A DNA stretch of 64,000 nt from Opisthocomus hoazin (Eukaryota > Chordata > Aves > Opisthocomiformes > Opisthocomidae): contig NC_134454.1 in assembly GCF_030867145.1 (NCBI RefSeq), forward strand, positions 52,014,830 to 52,078,829. The letters run 5' to 3'. A program made the translations under genes and the position numbers. Each line of letters starts with the position of its first letter. Within the stretch, counting starts at the first letter, position 1. Of the stretch, positions 10,301 to 24,536 are shown one piece after another. Under the pieces are notes generated by a model, which did not search any database, had not been told where the DNA came from, and saw only the letters and a list, made by a program, of their open reading frames with translations.

Positions 10301-13300
10301 TGCTGCAGGCCGGTCTTTGGAAAGAAAAGGGGGCCGCAAAGCCCTAGACGCACACGCGAAGCTGAGGAGTGACCTGGAGCGTGCGGGAGGAGGTGACAGG
10401 AGCTTTAATACCTTTGGAATCTGCCCACCGGTCAGGAAAGAAAATCTATTGTATCGTTTCTCTTCTCATTAAAACAGAGGTTGTTATTGTGGAGCCGCAA
10501 GTATGCGGACGCAGCGTTTGTCTAACAGAGATTTGGCTCGCGTTGAAGTAAGGCTTTTGAATTAAAACACGTCTGCCCGTATCGAGCGTGCCGTGCTGCG
10601 TCGCGTAGCTCCCGTGGTGACAAGCCGCTGCCCGGGACTCGCAGGCCTCGCAACATGTCCGCGCCGGCGTCGGGGCGAGCGGGGGTGTTCCGAGTGAACG
10701 CGGGATGTTTATGCGGAAGATTTTTGTCTTGGGTCATGTATGTGAAAGTAGTGATTTATACTGGGGGAGTAAACTGCCTTTTGAGTGAGGTAAGGAGAGT
10801 TGAAAGGAACAGTCAGAATGCATTCTGGCGATTCCGTATGAATACGCTATTTCCTCCAGCTTGTCTTCTGGATGTGGAGAAGGGTGTGGAGAAAGGTGTT
10901 GCCATCCTGAACCGGTGTGGAGGCATATGCAGCGTTCCCAGTGATGGTGTTCTGTCTCAGTTTGGCCTGATCTTGGTTGGTGGAAGTGCACGTTATGACT
11001 GGTTTAGGATTCGCAAAGAAGATAAAATGGGGGATAGATAGCTTGCCTTTGCTTAATTTTGTGGATGTTTAACTATAGTTACTTAATGATATACATTCAT
11101 TTCAGGAGAGGTGGTTGGCATATTTGGCTTGTTACTCAGGTCCATGTTGTTTCTGTATTTTCCTGATTTTTTTTCTTGTGGTGGTGCTAGAGGCTTCTCC
11201 CAAGTTTTCAAAAGTATCTCAAATTTACTGAATGGGACCAATATGTATTACCCAGAGAAGGAATTCAGAGATCCACTTCTGCAGTCAGTAATGCAGAGCT
11301 TGTACTGCTTTGCAGAGTCCTCCCACGTGAAGTGTCGGCAGCGGTAAGATTGGGGTCCGGCTGTGGCATCACTTTGGACCAGATGGTATGCGGTGACTTG
11401 AGGGAGAACAGGGGAGAAGCTGACCCGTAGAAGGCATTGGGGAAAACTATTTCGAGTGCCTGTGTGAAAGGTTTTTGCATTCATCAGCATCAGTGCAAAC
11501 CAAGAGTTCTGACACGCTTGTGGAGGCATAAACATGGTGTGCTAGAGACCAAGAGGGGTGAATGTTCTGCTGCTCATACTCAACAGTGTATGTGTTTACT
11601 TGGGTAATGAAACAGCTACAGAGATTGTTGCTGTGCACGTATTTTTGCTCTTTTGCTTTGTCAGGCTCTGTCGTATGTTTGACTGAAAGTGTGTGTGCAT
11701 GTGCAGATGTTTGGATTAACACGTAATGATCTCATCTTGTAAAACGCAGTGTAGTGGTGAACCACTGTTGGAGTTGTGGGACTGGGTAGAGATTCAAGTT
11801 TAGATTTATAAACAAATTTTGAGGAAAATTTTTTGATTAGTGGGCTTCTTTTAGGCATCTGAACTCTTATTTTTTTTTGAGTCACTCTCAGTGCTTCCCC
11901 AGCATTGGCAGCTCTGTTATAAAGTTGGTGTTGTTTGTGTGGATCATTCACATGGTTATGAGACATAAAAAAACATTTTAGAAAATAAAAGCAGCTGTTA
12001 GAAAGGATGAGGCTGGTAGCACTAAAACCACCTGAAATTGCTTAAAGTCATCTCCTTTTTTAAAAATTGAATTAGACCCTAACTGTCCTGTTACATGTCT
12101 TTCACCTTAAAAATGTAAATTGTGTTGCTTAATTTTATTTTATGTAAACATAGGCAAATGTGTTTTTGTAGTCATTTTTTTTCCAGAAGTGCCAACTACT
12201 CAGTCCCACTTGGAGAAGTATTGTGGGACTTAAAAGCCTAAGTAGGGTTAAAGGTTTTGGAATATGGGACTGAGGCGTATCCTTTGGCTCATAAAGGAGA
12301 GTGCTAGCACAGCTTAAGCTGAGCCATGTTAGTTGACCATGCATGTTCTTCAGACTTGGTGCAAGTGAAAGGTGTTGCTAACTCAAAAGGTTGCTAGGCA
12401 CAAATAAGTGTGTCTCTGCCAGATTGTTTTCTTATACTTGTTTAAAAATTATATGTAAGTACATACAAATGCACATATGTAGCAAACATAGAAAAAAAAA
12501 TTAACATTTTTGGATCAGAAGAGGTTTTTCCCCCTTAACTTGTGGAAAATAACAGTGCGTCGTTGCAAAGTGAGTTAGTTTCCTCCTAACTGTTACTGCA
12601 TGACACACACACACGTACATGGTGCTTGGTACACCCTTCTTGTGTATTAATGATGATATCTTTTCACTTTTCATGTCATCAAAGAGATTAAAATGCGAAG
12701 TCATTTGTGGAAAACTTTTATTGAATGAGAAGATTATTTTTAAGTAGTAGTTTAAAAATACACCCTCTCTGTGATTAAATATTAAAATACTGCTTTTAGG
12801 TACTTTATTTTACATCATTGCTTAATTTTTGGAACAGGTTAGAACAGGATAAAGCATTTTTTTTTCACTGTTCTAATGCTGAAAGGCCAAAATTCAGAAT
12901 TAGATGCTGAAGCATGTTACATAGTAGTAGTTCAGCTAGGACAACTTAAGGAACTTTGGAACAAATTCAGTCTTCGACTGAATTTGGTTTTAATCTTGTA
13001 TATTTTCCAAATTCTGCTGGATTTCATTACCACTGAGCACTTTGTAAAACCCTATGATTGTTCTCCAGAGCTTAACAGTTGTTAATATCCGTCCAGTGTT
13101 TGCTGTAAAAACACTTACATTGTGTTTATAATTGGAAAAAAAAAAGAGGTGTTTTAATGTTTTATATTGTTATATGCCAAACAAAATGTACAGTGTTCTG
13201 CATGCTTGTATTTTAAGCATGTATGTACATATTTATTGTTAAGTGGTAAGAGCCACGTGCTCTAGCTCCTATGTACACCACTGTGCCTCTCATCCATAGA

Positions 13301-16300
13301 AACTTTGCATGGTCTCAGAAAGCAGCATGTGGGCCTGGGTGATAGATTGTGGCTGTAAACCTTGAATCCTGGACGTCCTCTGCCGGTACACTCTATATAT
13401 TTATATTATACACTATTTTCTCAGGGGGAAAAGCTTTGGGTATTAAAGAAAATAATGTGGCATTTAGTATCTTGCTAGCTGTCTAGCTGTGCTTACCTAT
13501 GTATAAACCTTCACCAGGTTAAGCACTGGAGGTCTGTGACAGTGTTTGCGATTTTGTGGTGTATTTGCTGGTATTGTGTCATGTGCAGAACATGTTTTTT
13601 TTAAGGGGGTGATGTTTTGACGTTTGAGATAGCAGCTGTGTCAGTGAAGAGAATTGCCTGATATGAGTGTTACCAAAGGAAACAGGTGGAAGATAAGCCA
13701 TTTGCATGAGTGTGAAAGGCAACCAGTCTTATGTGGAAAGATGCTTTTGAACATAAGGTGAATATCCAGCAAGCATGTGGGGTATATATGCATTTATTTT
13801 CTTATACCTGTGTCAGCTGAATTAAAGATTTACATGCAGAACTTCGTGAATTAGGAAAGAGTTAGACTTTCTGTAGATAAGTTGAAGAGGAAGTGGGTCC
13901 ATTAAGCCAACAATGGAGTACGCTGGTTTTATATAACTTTGTTTTCAGCTAGAGAGAAAAGCAGGCTCCCATATTTTTTCCTGTAACCTGTATTTGCATC
14001 GGTCTGTCCTACTCGCACTGAACACTTTCAAATAATTTCAAGTTGTTACCACAGTATATATTTACAACAGTAAAATGAACAAATAGTTAATGTACATCGT
14101 GATATGTGTTGTAACTAGACTAGTAAATCTCTCTTATTTAGCAGAAGCTGTTTCTAAGGAAATATGATTTCATTCTGGATGCAAAATACCTTGATATATT
14201 CATGCATAGACATGTATGTCCATATATAAGAATATCTGAATATCAGTGTGGTAATATATGAAGGACATACACTTAGGACATGTTGAAGAACATACTTATT
14301 TTTAATGCATCATGAAGGGATATTTTGTTTGCAGCTGTTAAAAAGGATTTGTTGCTGTTTTGACTTCTTTAGAAGTGATCTGCACCCACTGAAGTAATAG
14401 GAGCTAGCTGAGGGCCTGAATAGTCAAAGAATGCTGAGTTTTGTTCATATGTCAAAGAGCCAAGTGACCCCAAATTTGTATCTTACATTGATGAACAATA
14501 TTGAATTAGTGCAGGAGGGAAAAATATATGCTGAGCAGAAGAATCTCTTGGGAATGGATATTTGAGTCTATGCTGCAAAGTTAAGAAATAATAATTCGTC
14601 TCTTTTAGCTGTCTCAAATTATTTTTGTTGGTGTATAATGGCACTGGCAATTTCAGTTTCATAGGGGAGAGCATTTCTTTTGAAATAATACGACCATCTT
14701 TGCAAAATTAATCCCAGGAAGGTGTGAAATAACATTATAAGGTAGATGTGTGATTAATGGTAATTAGCTTTGTTGCAGTAGTGGAATGCTATGAACACCG
14801 AGCATTTATTCTTGCCCTGCTGAATGGTATAAGGCTCGGGGAAAAAGCTCTTCTTGCACTCCAGTGCTACTATGTATGAACAGCTGTTATTAATAACATT
14901 ATGTCAGTTTTTCAGTGTTCACCTTTTATTTACTCTAACTATAAAACCTCTGACCGTCCAGAATGAAAAGTGGGAAAGCAGTACAAAACCAAGGATGAAT
15001 TAGGAAGTCATATACGCGGTGTTCTTAGCAGCAAAGAAGGAAGAGTGCAGCAGGCTTTAAGTATTGTTAACTCTGTGCAATGAAGTTAGATACATTAACA
15101 CTGGAGGGCACGAGTCTAAGAGAGACCACAGTTTCAGAAGTTAAAAGTTTTGAAAGTTACTGGGCGAGTTCCAGGAACAGCACAAACGTTTTCTCAAGCT
15201 AAATTAAAGATTAAATCTTAAATGTTCCGAAAGCACATTGTTGCCCCAATAAGTAATGCTGGTACAAAGGCTAAACTGAAGGGTGATTACAGATTTTTGT
15301 CCTTTGTGGGTTTTCAAAGAACCAATGCCCTGCAATAATCAAACTACTTCCATTTGCGTGCTGTCCTTAGTGTTCAACAGGACTACAGAGTTTTATCCCA
15401 GGACCCCTGTGCAGATGCAGTTGACGACAGAAAAGTGCTGTTGCTGATTTCGTTCTGCATTGGAGAAGGTGATGTGGCTATTCCAGAAACAAAAATAAAA
15501 CTTGCCAAACAAGATTCCTCCTTTGTCGATCTGTTCAGGCAGAATCATCCACCAAACCACTAATAGGAACGGTATGGTTTAGGCAAGCCCCACCATGGTG
15601 GTTCAGCTTTGTCTTTCTCAGAAGACGAGGTGGTGTGCAGTATGTGCATAGCTTGAATAAAGCAACAGAACATCAGGAAGTTTCTGAAAGTGGAAACCCC
15701 TGGTGATTCAGTAAATGGAAACGGTACAGGTGTTGTCATTGTTGTCTGAGCACAGCTGAGCTGTGCATGGACACCTTCATTTCAGAGCTTCGTTGTTTGT
15801 AAGTTAGGTTGACCTGCGCTGCACATGGAAGTAACATCTGTTAGGAATGGGACTAGGCAGTCTAGTTCCTAGGTCTGGGTCTGCTTTTGTCTCGGAGCAA
15901 ATAGATGGATTAAATGTTTACCCAAGGTCCTGTCCTCGTTGATTGTCTATGCCTTTTGTTTTGTATCTAGGATTATGCCATGGTGGTCCCTGTCGAAATG
16001 CTTTGGGACTCAGCTTCATCTGTCAAAAGTCTGTTGAAGGAGGATTTGTTTTTCCCTGAGGAAAATTGTGGAAAGAGCAGTCAACATTTGAAATATGTTA
16101 TATTCTTCCCTATCCCCCCCCGCCCCTATCCTGAAATAGTCTCTTCTCTGAAGAGATCAATGCAATTGGGTCCTTAACTCTTTTGAATTTAACTGAAAAT
16201 ACAATTCTGATATTCTTATCACCAAATGTGGGTCCGAAGGGTTGTTTTTTTTTTTCCGGAAGGAGCTAGCCACCGCCAAGAGGAGAGCTCCGGTTTACTC

Positions 16301-18119
16301 TTTTGTAGGAAGTTGGTGTAACTGGATGTGATGGAAACCCAACCTGTTAAGAGACTGTTTCAGTAAACAGGAATCAAGAGTTTAAAAATTATTAGTTTAG
16401 TTATGCCATAGCCATGAAATCATCTAAAAGAAATCCCCTTCTTGATCATAGTTTTATAAACTGAGGTACTGTGTAGTGAACATGTCTTAGGTATGTGTTG
16501 CAATTCTCCGTAAGGAAAAAATGTTTTCGATTTCACAGTATTTGCTCTTATGGCACAGGATGTACATTACTACCTTGTCTTGTTAGTAGGTCTGTCACTG
16601 GACTCAAGCTATATACTCACTTGCTGCTAGCATGCTACTTCTTGGTCCTTGACTAGTTGATTGCTCTAGCAGCTGCAAACGCAAAAGAAACAAGATGATC
16701 TTTGACAAGAATGCTTGTACTGGGTGAGAACATTTCTGTAAGTTAAGGAACGTTGCTTTGCTCTCCTTGTTCTATAAACCCATCACAGGAGAGTTTTCAA
16801 CTCTGAAGACTTCAATGTTAATTATCCTGCTCATATTGGAGAGCATTGGAAAATAATGCTGAAAGCTATTCCAGTCCACACTTCTGGGTGAATAGAATCA
16901 GCCAGAACGTCAAACAGAAGGTTTCTGTAGCAGGAATTGCTAACTTACAAGGCCAGAAAAACTCAAAATGCATGAAAGTTGGGAAAGGTGCCATCATTCC
17001 TTGTGCTTTTGAACTGTTCAGGATTGGGAAATTGAGGATCGAGTATGGAACTTTTATTTTACTCTGATACTGGATTTACTAAACACTATCTCTGTCACTT
17101 CATGTCATAGACCAGAGCAGTAAAAGCAATGGAAATTAAATACTGAAAACTAATGGCATTGTTCATGTATCTTCAGTAGGTTCTTATGTAGCCATCCAGG
17201 TACTTTGATGGTTTGATGTTTGCCCTTTTGGATTGTGTTGTCTACATGGTGTTGAAATCAGCATTCTATGTTGATAGTGAAAACCTTTCAAAGGTAGTTT
17301 ACAAAAAGGAACAGTGTTTAAAAAAAACCAACAACAAACAAACACCAAACCAAAAATACTCCTTTGTTACAAGCATAATTTGCCTTAACTCTGTTGATCT
17401 TACAGGAGAGAAAAGAATGATTCTTAACAATACTTCTCACTTCTACTTCTTTTTTTGTTTATTTTTGAACAGGAAATAATAGTAGCCTGGAAACTGAGAC
17501 ACTGGTTGTGGCAGGGTAAAAAAGTCTGAAGAACAAAACACATGGTTTTACACATATATTTGAATAGCTCAAGTTAAATTCTCTTTTGCTCTGTTTCATT
17601 TGATGTTTGTATGTTGATTGAACCTGACACTTAGAAGGATTTTCAGAAAGAGACAACCATCATGCCAATGTAATATCTCCTGTCCTGAGGCTCTCGGTTT
17701 TTATTAGGTGTGGTTATGATGTGTGCACGTGGTCATTGTTAAAAGTGATGAGATAGTAGCTTTTCTCGGGAGTGTAGGCCACCAAGCAACTGTCTGACTG
17801 ACTTTTGAACACTGCTGACCTGGTTTATTATTGAAACAAATTTAGAGATCAAAGTTCCTTAATCTCATTACCGTTCCCCTGATCCATCAAGTCTCCTTTT
17901 AAATTAATTTTTGTGGTGGGGTTTCATCTGGGAAGTTACAGGTGTTGCACATTGTGCCAAAAGGATTTAGTGTAAATCACTCATGAGAAACACTTCTAAT
18001 GTGTGAAACTTTTTTAATCCCCCAGGATGGAGAAATATCTTTGGCAATGATAAAACTCAAGCCAAAACACAGGCTATAACTTAGCCATAAGATCATGGAA
18101 CAGTTCCAATTGGAAGATA
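10301..18119. other. Intron 1, first segment
   Basis: A CpG-rich patch at 10560-10720 (for example GAGCGTGCCGTGCTGCGTCG) lies just beyond the main island and may be a shore or a small separate element. From there the DNA is AT-rich and single-copy-looking. A short (CA)n at 12604-12613, a C-rich run at 16114-16130 and an A/C-rich tract at 17320-17357 are the only low-complexity features of note. Open frames, the longest about 128 codons at 10655-11041, show no recognisable protein. Confidence 0.55.
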
Positions 18120-19386
18120 TGTGGGAACGTATGGAAGACAAGGAGGTGTTGAGAGCGAGCCATCTTGTCTTCACAAAGGGCAAATTGTGCCTGACTAATC
18201 TAGTGGCCACCTATCATGGAGTAACTGCATTGGTGGACAAAGAAGGAGGTATGATGTCATCTATCTAGGCTTCTGTAAGACCTTTGACACAGTCTCGCAC
18301 AAGATCCCTCTAAATTGGAGAGATACAGATTTGATGGATGGACTGTTAGATGGATAAGGAATTGACGTGCTGGCTGCAGCCAAAGAGCCAATGGCTCAGT
18401 GTCCAAGTGGAAACAGTAATGAGTGGTGTCCCTGTTTAATATCATCATTAAGACATAGACGGTGGGATGGAGTTGCACCCTCAGCAGATTTCCAGATGAC
18501 ACCGAGTGGTATGGTTGGTACACTTGAGGGAAGGGACGCTAGGATCCCATCCAGAGGGACCTTGACAGGATGAGGAGTGGACCTGTATGAACCTCATGAA
18601 GTCCAACAAGGCCAAGTGCAAGGTCCTGGGTGCATTGCCCCTGCATTGGGGCATTCCCCTACATCAGTACAGGCTGGGGGATGAACAGATTGAGAGAAGC
18701 CCTGTGGAGAAGGATTTGGGGGGTACTGGGGGATGAAAAACTGGACTTGAGACGGCAGTGTGCACTTGCAGACAAGAAGACCAACTGTATCCTGAGCTGC
18801 ATCAAAAAGAAGGTCAAGGGAGGTGATTCTCCTCCTTGACTCTGCTCTCACAGGACCCCAGCTGGAGTCCTGCATCCAGCTCTGGAGCCCTCAGCACAGG
18901 AAAGACATGGACCTGCTGGAGCTGGTCCAGAGGAGGGCCACAAAAATGATCCGAGGACTGGAGCACCTCTCTGTGAGGAAAGGCTGAGAGAATTGGGGCT
19001 GTTCAGCCTGGAGAAGAGAAGGCTGCAGGGAGACCTTACTGCAGCCTTTCAACACACAAAGGGGGTGTGGTGTGTAAGAAAGACAAGAGAGACTTTTTAC
19101 GAGGTTCTGTGGTGACAGGACGTGGAGCAGTTGTGTTAAACTGAAAGAGGGTAGATTTGGATTGGACATAGAGAAGAAGTTTTTTATCATGTGGGTGGTG
19201 AGACACTGGAACAGGTTGCCCAGATAAACTATGGATGCTTCATCCCTGGAAGTGTTCCAGGCCAGGTTGGTCGGGGCTCTGAGCAGCCTCATAGAGTGAA
19301 GGATGTCTCTACATGTGGCAAGGGTATTGGACTGGATGATCTTTGAAGATCCCTTCCCACCCAGACTGGTCTGTGATTCTGTGATT
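18120..19386 (+). mobile_element. CR1 LINE, 5'-truncated, about 1.27 kb
   Basis: This is a CR1 (chicken repeat 1) non-LTR retrotransposon fragment in sense orientation to GNAQ. The order matches the 3' half of CR1: reverse-transcriptase remnants (reads like [12 protein letters not shown] near 18180 and TFDTVSHKI near 18280), the segment coding NKAKCKVL near 18605, the conserved block with CTGGAGCCCTCAGCAC at 18879, then the C-terminal block containing GAACAGGTTGCCCAG. It ends with the diagnostic ATTCTGTG octamer repeat at about 19377-19386. Stop codons and frameshifts break the frame in many places, so the copy is dead. The boundary at 18120 is approximate. Confidence 0.92.
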
Positions 19387-19479
19387 AGTATGCTTTGGTA
19401 ATAAGTAATTTCCTGGAATTAAACATGTTATACTTCTTCCCAACCTGATAGCTGGATGGAACAATGCTTTATTTTTGTG

Positions 19480-19497
19480 CCCCCCCCCTCCCCCCCC
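19480..19497 (+). repeat. C9-T-C8 homopolymer tract
   Basis: Two long C runs separated by one T lie just 3' of the first CR1 copy. On the opposite strand this is G8-A-G9, which could form a G-quadruplex. Such runs are also prone to length error in assemblies. Confidence 0.85.
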
Positions 19498-20335
19498 GAA
19501 AATGCACCTAATCATACTTTTGTTTTTCTTAGTGGGAAGAGAATGTTGAGAAGAAATAGCATGAGACTTGTACTGTGTTTTCCTCATGGTCTCTGTTTGT
19601 GTCAACATTGAAACGATAAATAAACTGAAGGAGATAATAAACATTTACTCTGATCCATGAAAAGATGGATTTCACTTAGATTACTGTTTTTCCTGGTTTA
19701 GCAGCTGATTTCATAGAAGGGCAGAACGGACAATTTAGGAATAAATTTGCTTTCATCAAAATGTAAAATGGAGTATTTTGTACGAACAGAACTGAGATTC
19801 ATTGGATTTGAGTAAATTAGCTAATAGTGTATTTGATCTAATTCTGATGGTAGCGTCAGTAATTTACTTTTAAAGATGGTTTCACTTCTAATTATTTAAA
19901 CTTGGCTGTTAATACCATCTGTGATCACAGGAATCTAGAAACATTCTTTGTCCAGAACAATTTTTGTTCTCTTAGGGTTTATTTACTTGATTCCATTCGT
20001 TCTTGCTTCTTATCTGCAAGACATGGTAATAATGAATTCTGATTCACTGTGGTTTTGTTCTGTGTTTGACTGTACAACAGTAATACACTGCTATTAATTA
20101 TTAAATCTAGTTAGGGTTAAGAACTAGATTTGTGATAATCTCTGAAGATTTTGAACCAAAATCAGATAAACAATATGAACAGAATTTGCTAATAGCTCAA
20201 CTGGGGCAGAACTCCCACTGACAAATGCAAACCTCTGGCACTGAACAGTGAAGTTAATATGTATGCTTTTAAGTTGTTTCCCTTGGAGAAATTTCTGACA
20301 CAAGCATTCTCTGGGTAATGGCATTCTTGTGCCTA

Positions 20336-20400
20336 GGGTTTTTGGGGTTTTTTTGTTTTTGGTTTTTTTTTTGTTTTGTTTTTTCAATTTTTTTTATTTT
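20336..20400 (+). repeat. G/T-rich low-complexity tract
   Basis: The tract begins GGGTTTTTGGGG and continues as long T runs broken by single G residues. It is one of about nine similar tracts along GNAQ introns 1 and 2. Confidence 0.8.
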
Positions 20401-22349
20401 ACAACAGGTTAGTTTTGTTAGTGCAGTTTTCATTTGGTTACTCTCAGAGAATACTTTGGCTGAATCTTTTGATTTACAGACATTCTGGTCTACAATTTCA
20501 TGTAGTAAAGTGAGGAGCATAGTACTTAAATTTTTACATTGCATTTTTTTTGTCTGTGGAGTTTTCCCATTAAATGATACAATGCCAGTAAAGCAGGAGG
20601 AGGTACATGGCTTTTGTTTTTTTAAAAGGCAAAATAACATGTTTTTTTATTGGCAGTTATGCAAAGTTAATGTATATATGACATGTCAAGCCGTTAGGGC
20701 ACATTCTTATGTTAGAATAGCTTAAAAAAAAAAAAGTAAAATAAAGCCACTGTGACAGTACTTTGTAATGTCTTTGCTTTATATTTTAGTTGTTTCCATC
20801 TCCAAGGTGTGATGATTTTTTTCTGGCATAATCTCTGCCTGGGGAAATAGGTCATCCCCTTTGGTGCCTGTGTGTTTTAGTTGTTCTGTTTACATGATAC
20901 CAAGCTACTTATGTATAGTGACATGCAATTCGCTAATACCTTCTCATTTCTTTGCAAGTTTTTTTTATGTGCACAGAGAGCCAAAACTCCGAGAAGTGGT
21001 CAGAACAGAGCCACAAGTAAGACAGGTGTTTACTTGTTGGTTTAGTATATCTGTTTTCTTTAATATTTCAACCTATGAATCTAGACTGTAGTTGGGGTAT
21101 AGTGACATTAATTGTATGTATCACTGTGTTCAGCAGCTCTCAGGCTGCCTTGTATATTGCTTTTTTTTTTCTTGTTGGGTTTCTTTTTTGAGGGTGGGGT
21201 GTTTTTTGAAACAAAATACATGGCTGTTCCACAAAATATCAGCAACCTGTCTGATAACCTGTTTGTTTATTGTAGAATCTATTTTTTGAAATTAGATGAA
21301 GTATAAGAAATAAAATAACTACATTACTCAGGTTTTAAATTCATTATCTTCTTGAATGTTACATTTGGTAACAACTTCAAGAACAAAAAGAAAGTATTCC
21401 AGTATCCCCTGTTCATGGTTCAGTCTGGATGGTTCATGGTTCAGTCCTAACGCTGTAACTGTAGGGTGGATTTTCTAATCCCTTAGTCATTGTCGTAGCT
21501 GTCTTCCAACTCCTTTCCAACCTCTTCAACCTCATCACTGAACTACAGATGATCAGAATTGAACACTGATATGTATATATATTTTTATTACAAGTACAGG
21601 AGTAAAATTTTTCTTCTGCTAGTTGGGATACCACTGTTGAGGTGTGTTCAAGGAGTGCAACAGACTTCCAAGCCATGACATTAAACTACTTGTGTTTAGA
21701 TGACTATCTGCAGTAACTCAAATACTCTTCTAAATAATTGCTTTTCAGAGTGGGTTCATTTGTTGTTTGACAGGCTTACATTTAACAGTATTCAGATGCA
21801 CAGTCTTTGACAGTTTCTGGTTTACAGGTTCTTCTGATTACTTTTCAGCATAATTTCCTCCTCTTAGTTTACCAGTCCACGGCTTTTGTGTCACCTGCAA
21901 ATACTGTCATAGTAATTCTATGTTTTTATTCTATCTAGTGGGTAAAAATATTTAAGTTTCTGACCCCAATCTTAATATTGCTGGGATCCTGTTTGGAAGA
22001 CAGCTGTCTGTTGAGGACATTCACCTCTGTAATTTAATACTTACTGTTTAAACAACTATTACTTAATGCATACTATGTTGGTTTGTTGTATGATCAGTTG
22101 CTTAGCAGATGCCTAGCTCCTCAAAACCTCTGACTTTGTACAGCAAACCATCTGAAATGTTGCAACTGCATAGCTCTTGGTATGCGCTCTCTTAATCTCA
22201 CCTCTTTCCCATCCTTTGGGAACTCTTTGATAAGGGGTGTGCGGACCTGCTGAGTGACAATGTTCTAACTTCAGAAGATCCTCCATAACACTTAACCTTC
22301 AGTGGGTGCTACAGTGGAAGTCATTGCAAATGTAGTCTGAGTTTCTGTT

Positions 22350-22385
22350 AAAAAAAAAAAAAAACAAACAAAACCAAAAAAACAC
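22350..22385 (+). repeat. A-rich tract with C interruptions
   Basis: A poly(A) run of about 15 is followed by ACAAACAAAACC-like sequence, the reverse-complement style of the G/T tracts elsewhere in the intron. It could be a decayed poly(A) tail, but no retrocopied sequence was recognised upstream of it. Confidence 0.75.
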
Positions 22386-24536
22386 AGAGGTAAATATTTG
22401 CAAATTAAGTATGTTTTTTTTTCCTTGTTAATAAATATCAAGTGTTCGACTGTGGCAGTTTAGTGAGGGACCAATGTGGTTGCAAGTGTTTTGTGATTCA
22501 AAAAAAAAAAATAAAGTGAGGTCTCACGTGGAGCACCAGAGATCTTCATTTGACTCCTTCTATTACAAATTTGTGAAATTTCCCAAATTTTTGTCTTGCC
22601 TATTCCAGTTTTCCGCTTTTGTCTCCCCTCCTGTCCTGGCTGCTGTTATGTTAATTTTTTTTTTTCCTCCTTGTGTGGAATTGAGGCTGTCTGGGCTATT
22701 TCATAAAATGTTCTTAAATGACTCCCAGTTGTTCCTGTTTTCAATCTAAATGCAGTTATTTACACTTGTAATTCTGTCAGCTTTTGCTAAAACAGCTCTC
22801 GTGAAACACGGTGTACCTATAGCATACCTCTACTACTGGTGTTGGACTTCTTTTGTTTACACATAGCAAATGGTACTAGCTCGTAATCACATGCTCCTGC
22901 AGTTACTTTTCACTGTAGTTCTGCCATGTGTTATTTTTCTTAAGCAGTATTTCTGTGTGGTGCTTTTGTGGTTTAGAAATCACAATTTGTAAACTTGTAG
23001 AAATACAAAGGTAATTTGCTTGAGATCTTTAGCATTGGTTAGATGGCCCTGGGAGGTTATACCTACCTCCCTTTTCATTGAAGTGTTTTAAGGAGCCCCA
23101 CTTGGTTATCTGTCACATTAACTGTGACTTAGTCATCTGCCAAAGCACCAGCTTTTGTGTCAATTTTTCTGTATTAGAATTTAAACTGAAAACACTGAAG
23201 AAGCTATTCACGAACTTTCACTTGTGTAAATTTTTGTTTCAGTTATACCTCCCTCTTGAAGTCTGCCTCTCTGTAGGAACAATTATTTGGGTTTATCACC
23301 TAAGTGTCTAGAACAGTTGTACAAACAGTTTAAATGAATAATCAGATTAAATGGAGAAGTTAATTTTAATCTCACTTTGATTTTTCTGCCTAAAAAGTGC
23401 ACCTCTCCCCACCCTCTTCCTCCCCTTTCACTTTCAATATTGCAACAATACTCAGACTTTTCTGGCCAGCCTGCCTTTTTGAATGTTTTTCTTCGTTTTC
23501 TAACAGTGAAAACTGTCCAAACTCTACAACTCCATCTTCCACAGAAATCCAGTGGCTGGTCCCCAAAATGAAACTCTCTGTCACGTGTTCTTTGGCAGTC
23601 TAGGATTTCACCTCTAGGTTGTTCTGTTTTCTTCTGGTATGGCATACCAATGTTGTAGAGTCTGGGTGTCCGTATAATAAGTGTGGGATGTTTAGATATT
23701 AATAGTTTGCAGGATTCAGAGTAATCTGTCTCATGGAGTGTACGTCAGGCACATGTGCAATTTTGCTGTTACTGTGTCTGTTAAATACAGTTGAGCAAGC
23801 CCCTTGACCTGTTCGCAGGGGCCTGCTTGCATCTGAATGGAATGCACTCTAATGCAATAACTATCCCGGCTGTCTGTGCCTGGGCCTCCGGGTACCTGCA
23901 GGCTTCTCCTGCCTGCTGCAGGCACAGTGGTCATAGCTCATCCACCTTACGAGCACTGTATGACTGTATGCCAGTGCTTTTGTGTATGGGTCAGTGCTTA
24001 GTGAATGCTGGCAGCAGCTGTTCAGCACTTCTGTGAAATACGAAAACAGCTTCAGGTTGCACCTTGGGAAATGCTGGCTTTAGAGGCTGGCTGTAAGGAG
24101 TTCTGCATCTTCCGCAGAGGGACCCTGTCTATCCTTAGGAGCTGAGTACTTCTTGTTATAAGGGAGGAAGTGGATGTTCCAGGACTTAACTGCAGTTGGG
24201 AGAGTCTGGGATGCTTACAGGATTCCTCATCATATTTATTGTCTAGGTTTCAGATTTTGATGGGCAGACTTGATCTTACCAAGATGAGGGTGTGAGAGGC
24301 CCATGGGGCTACTAGTTACTTGTGGGACTGCGTTCTCTTAGGTAACAGTCAAGCAGATTTTTGCAAGATTTTCAGATGCGCATTAACAGAGCTGAAGCAT
24401 GGTTGGGACTTGACTCTGCACTGACAGGGACGCAGCCTGAGTTCCTGTCTGCTCTGGAAAGAATGTTTCTTCATATAGTTAGAGCATTTAGACTTCCTCT
24501 TATTCTGCTTGGTGGGCAGTGAGTTTGAGGTTAGGC

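Larger units (their letters stand above)
19387..24536. other. Intron 1, segment between the first two CR1 copies
   Basis: AT-rich DNA with several homopolymer-rich stretches: a C9-T-C8 tract (19480-19497), a G/T-rich tract (20336-20400) and an A-rich tract with C interruptions (22350-22385). A 15-bp direct duplication (GTTCATGGTTCAGTC) lies near 21412-21446. The 120-codon minus-strand frame at 23283-23645 has no recognisable homology. Otherwise I see nothing. Confidence 0.55.

Noticed and set aside
18120..19386. Possible working reverse transcriptase
   Set aside because: The CR1 reading frame is broken by many stops and shifts and the 5' half is missing.
20269..20725. Phe- or Lys-rich frames around 20300-20700
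   Set aside because: They are translations of a T-rich low-complexity tract.
23283..23645. 120-codon minus-strand frame from an ATG
   Set aside because: No recognisable motif, no promoter or splice support; expected by chance in a 41-kb intron.
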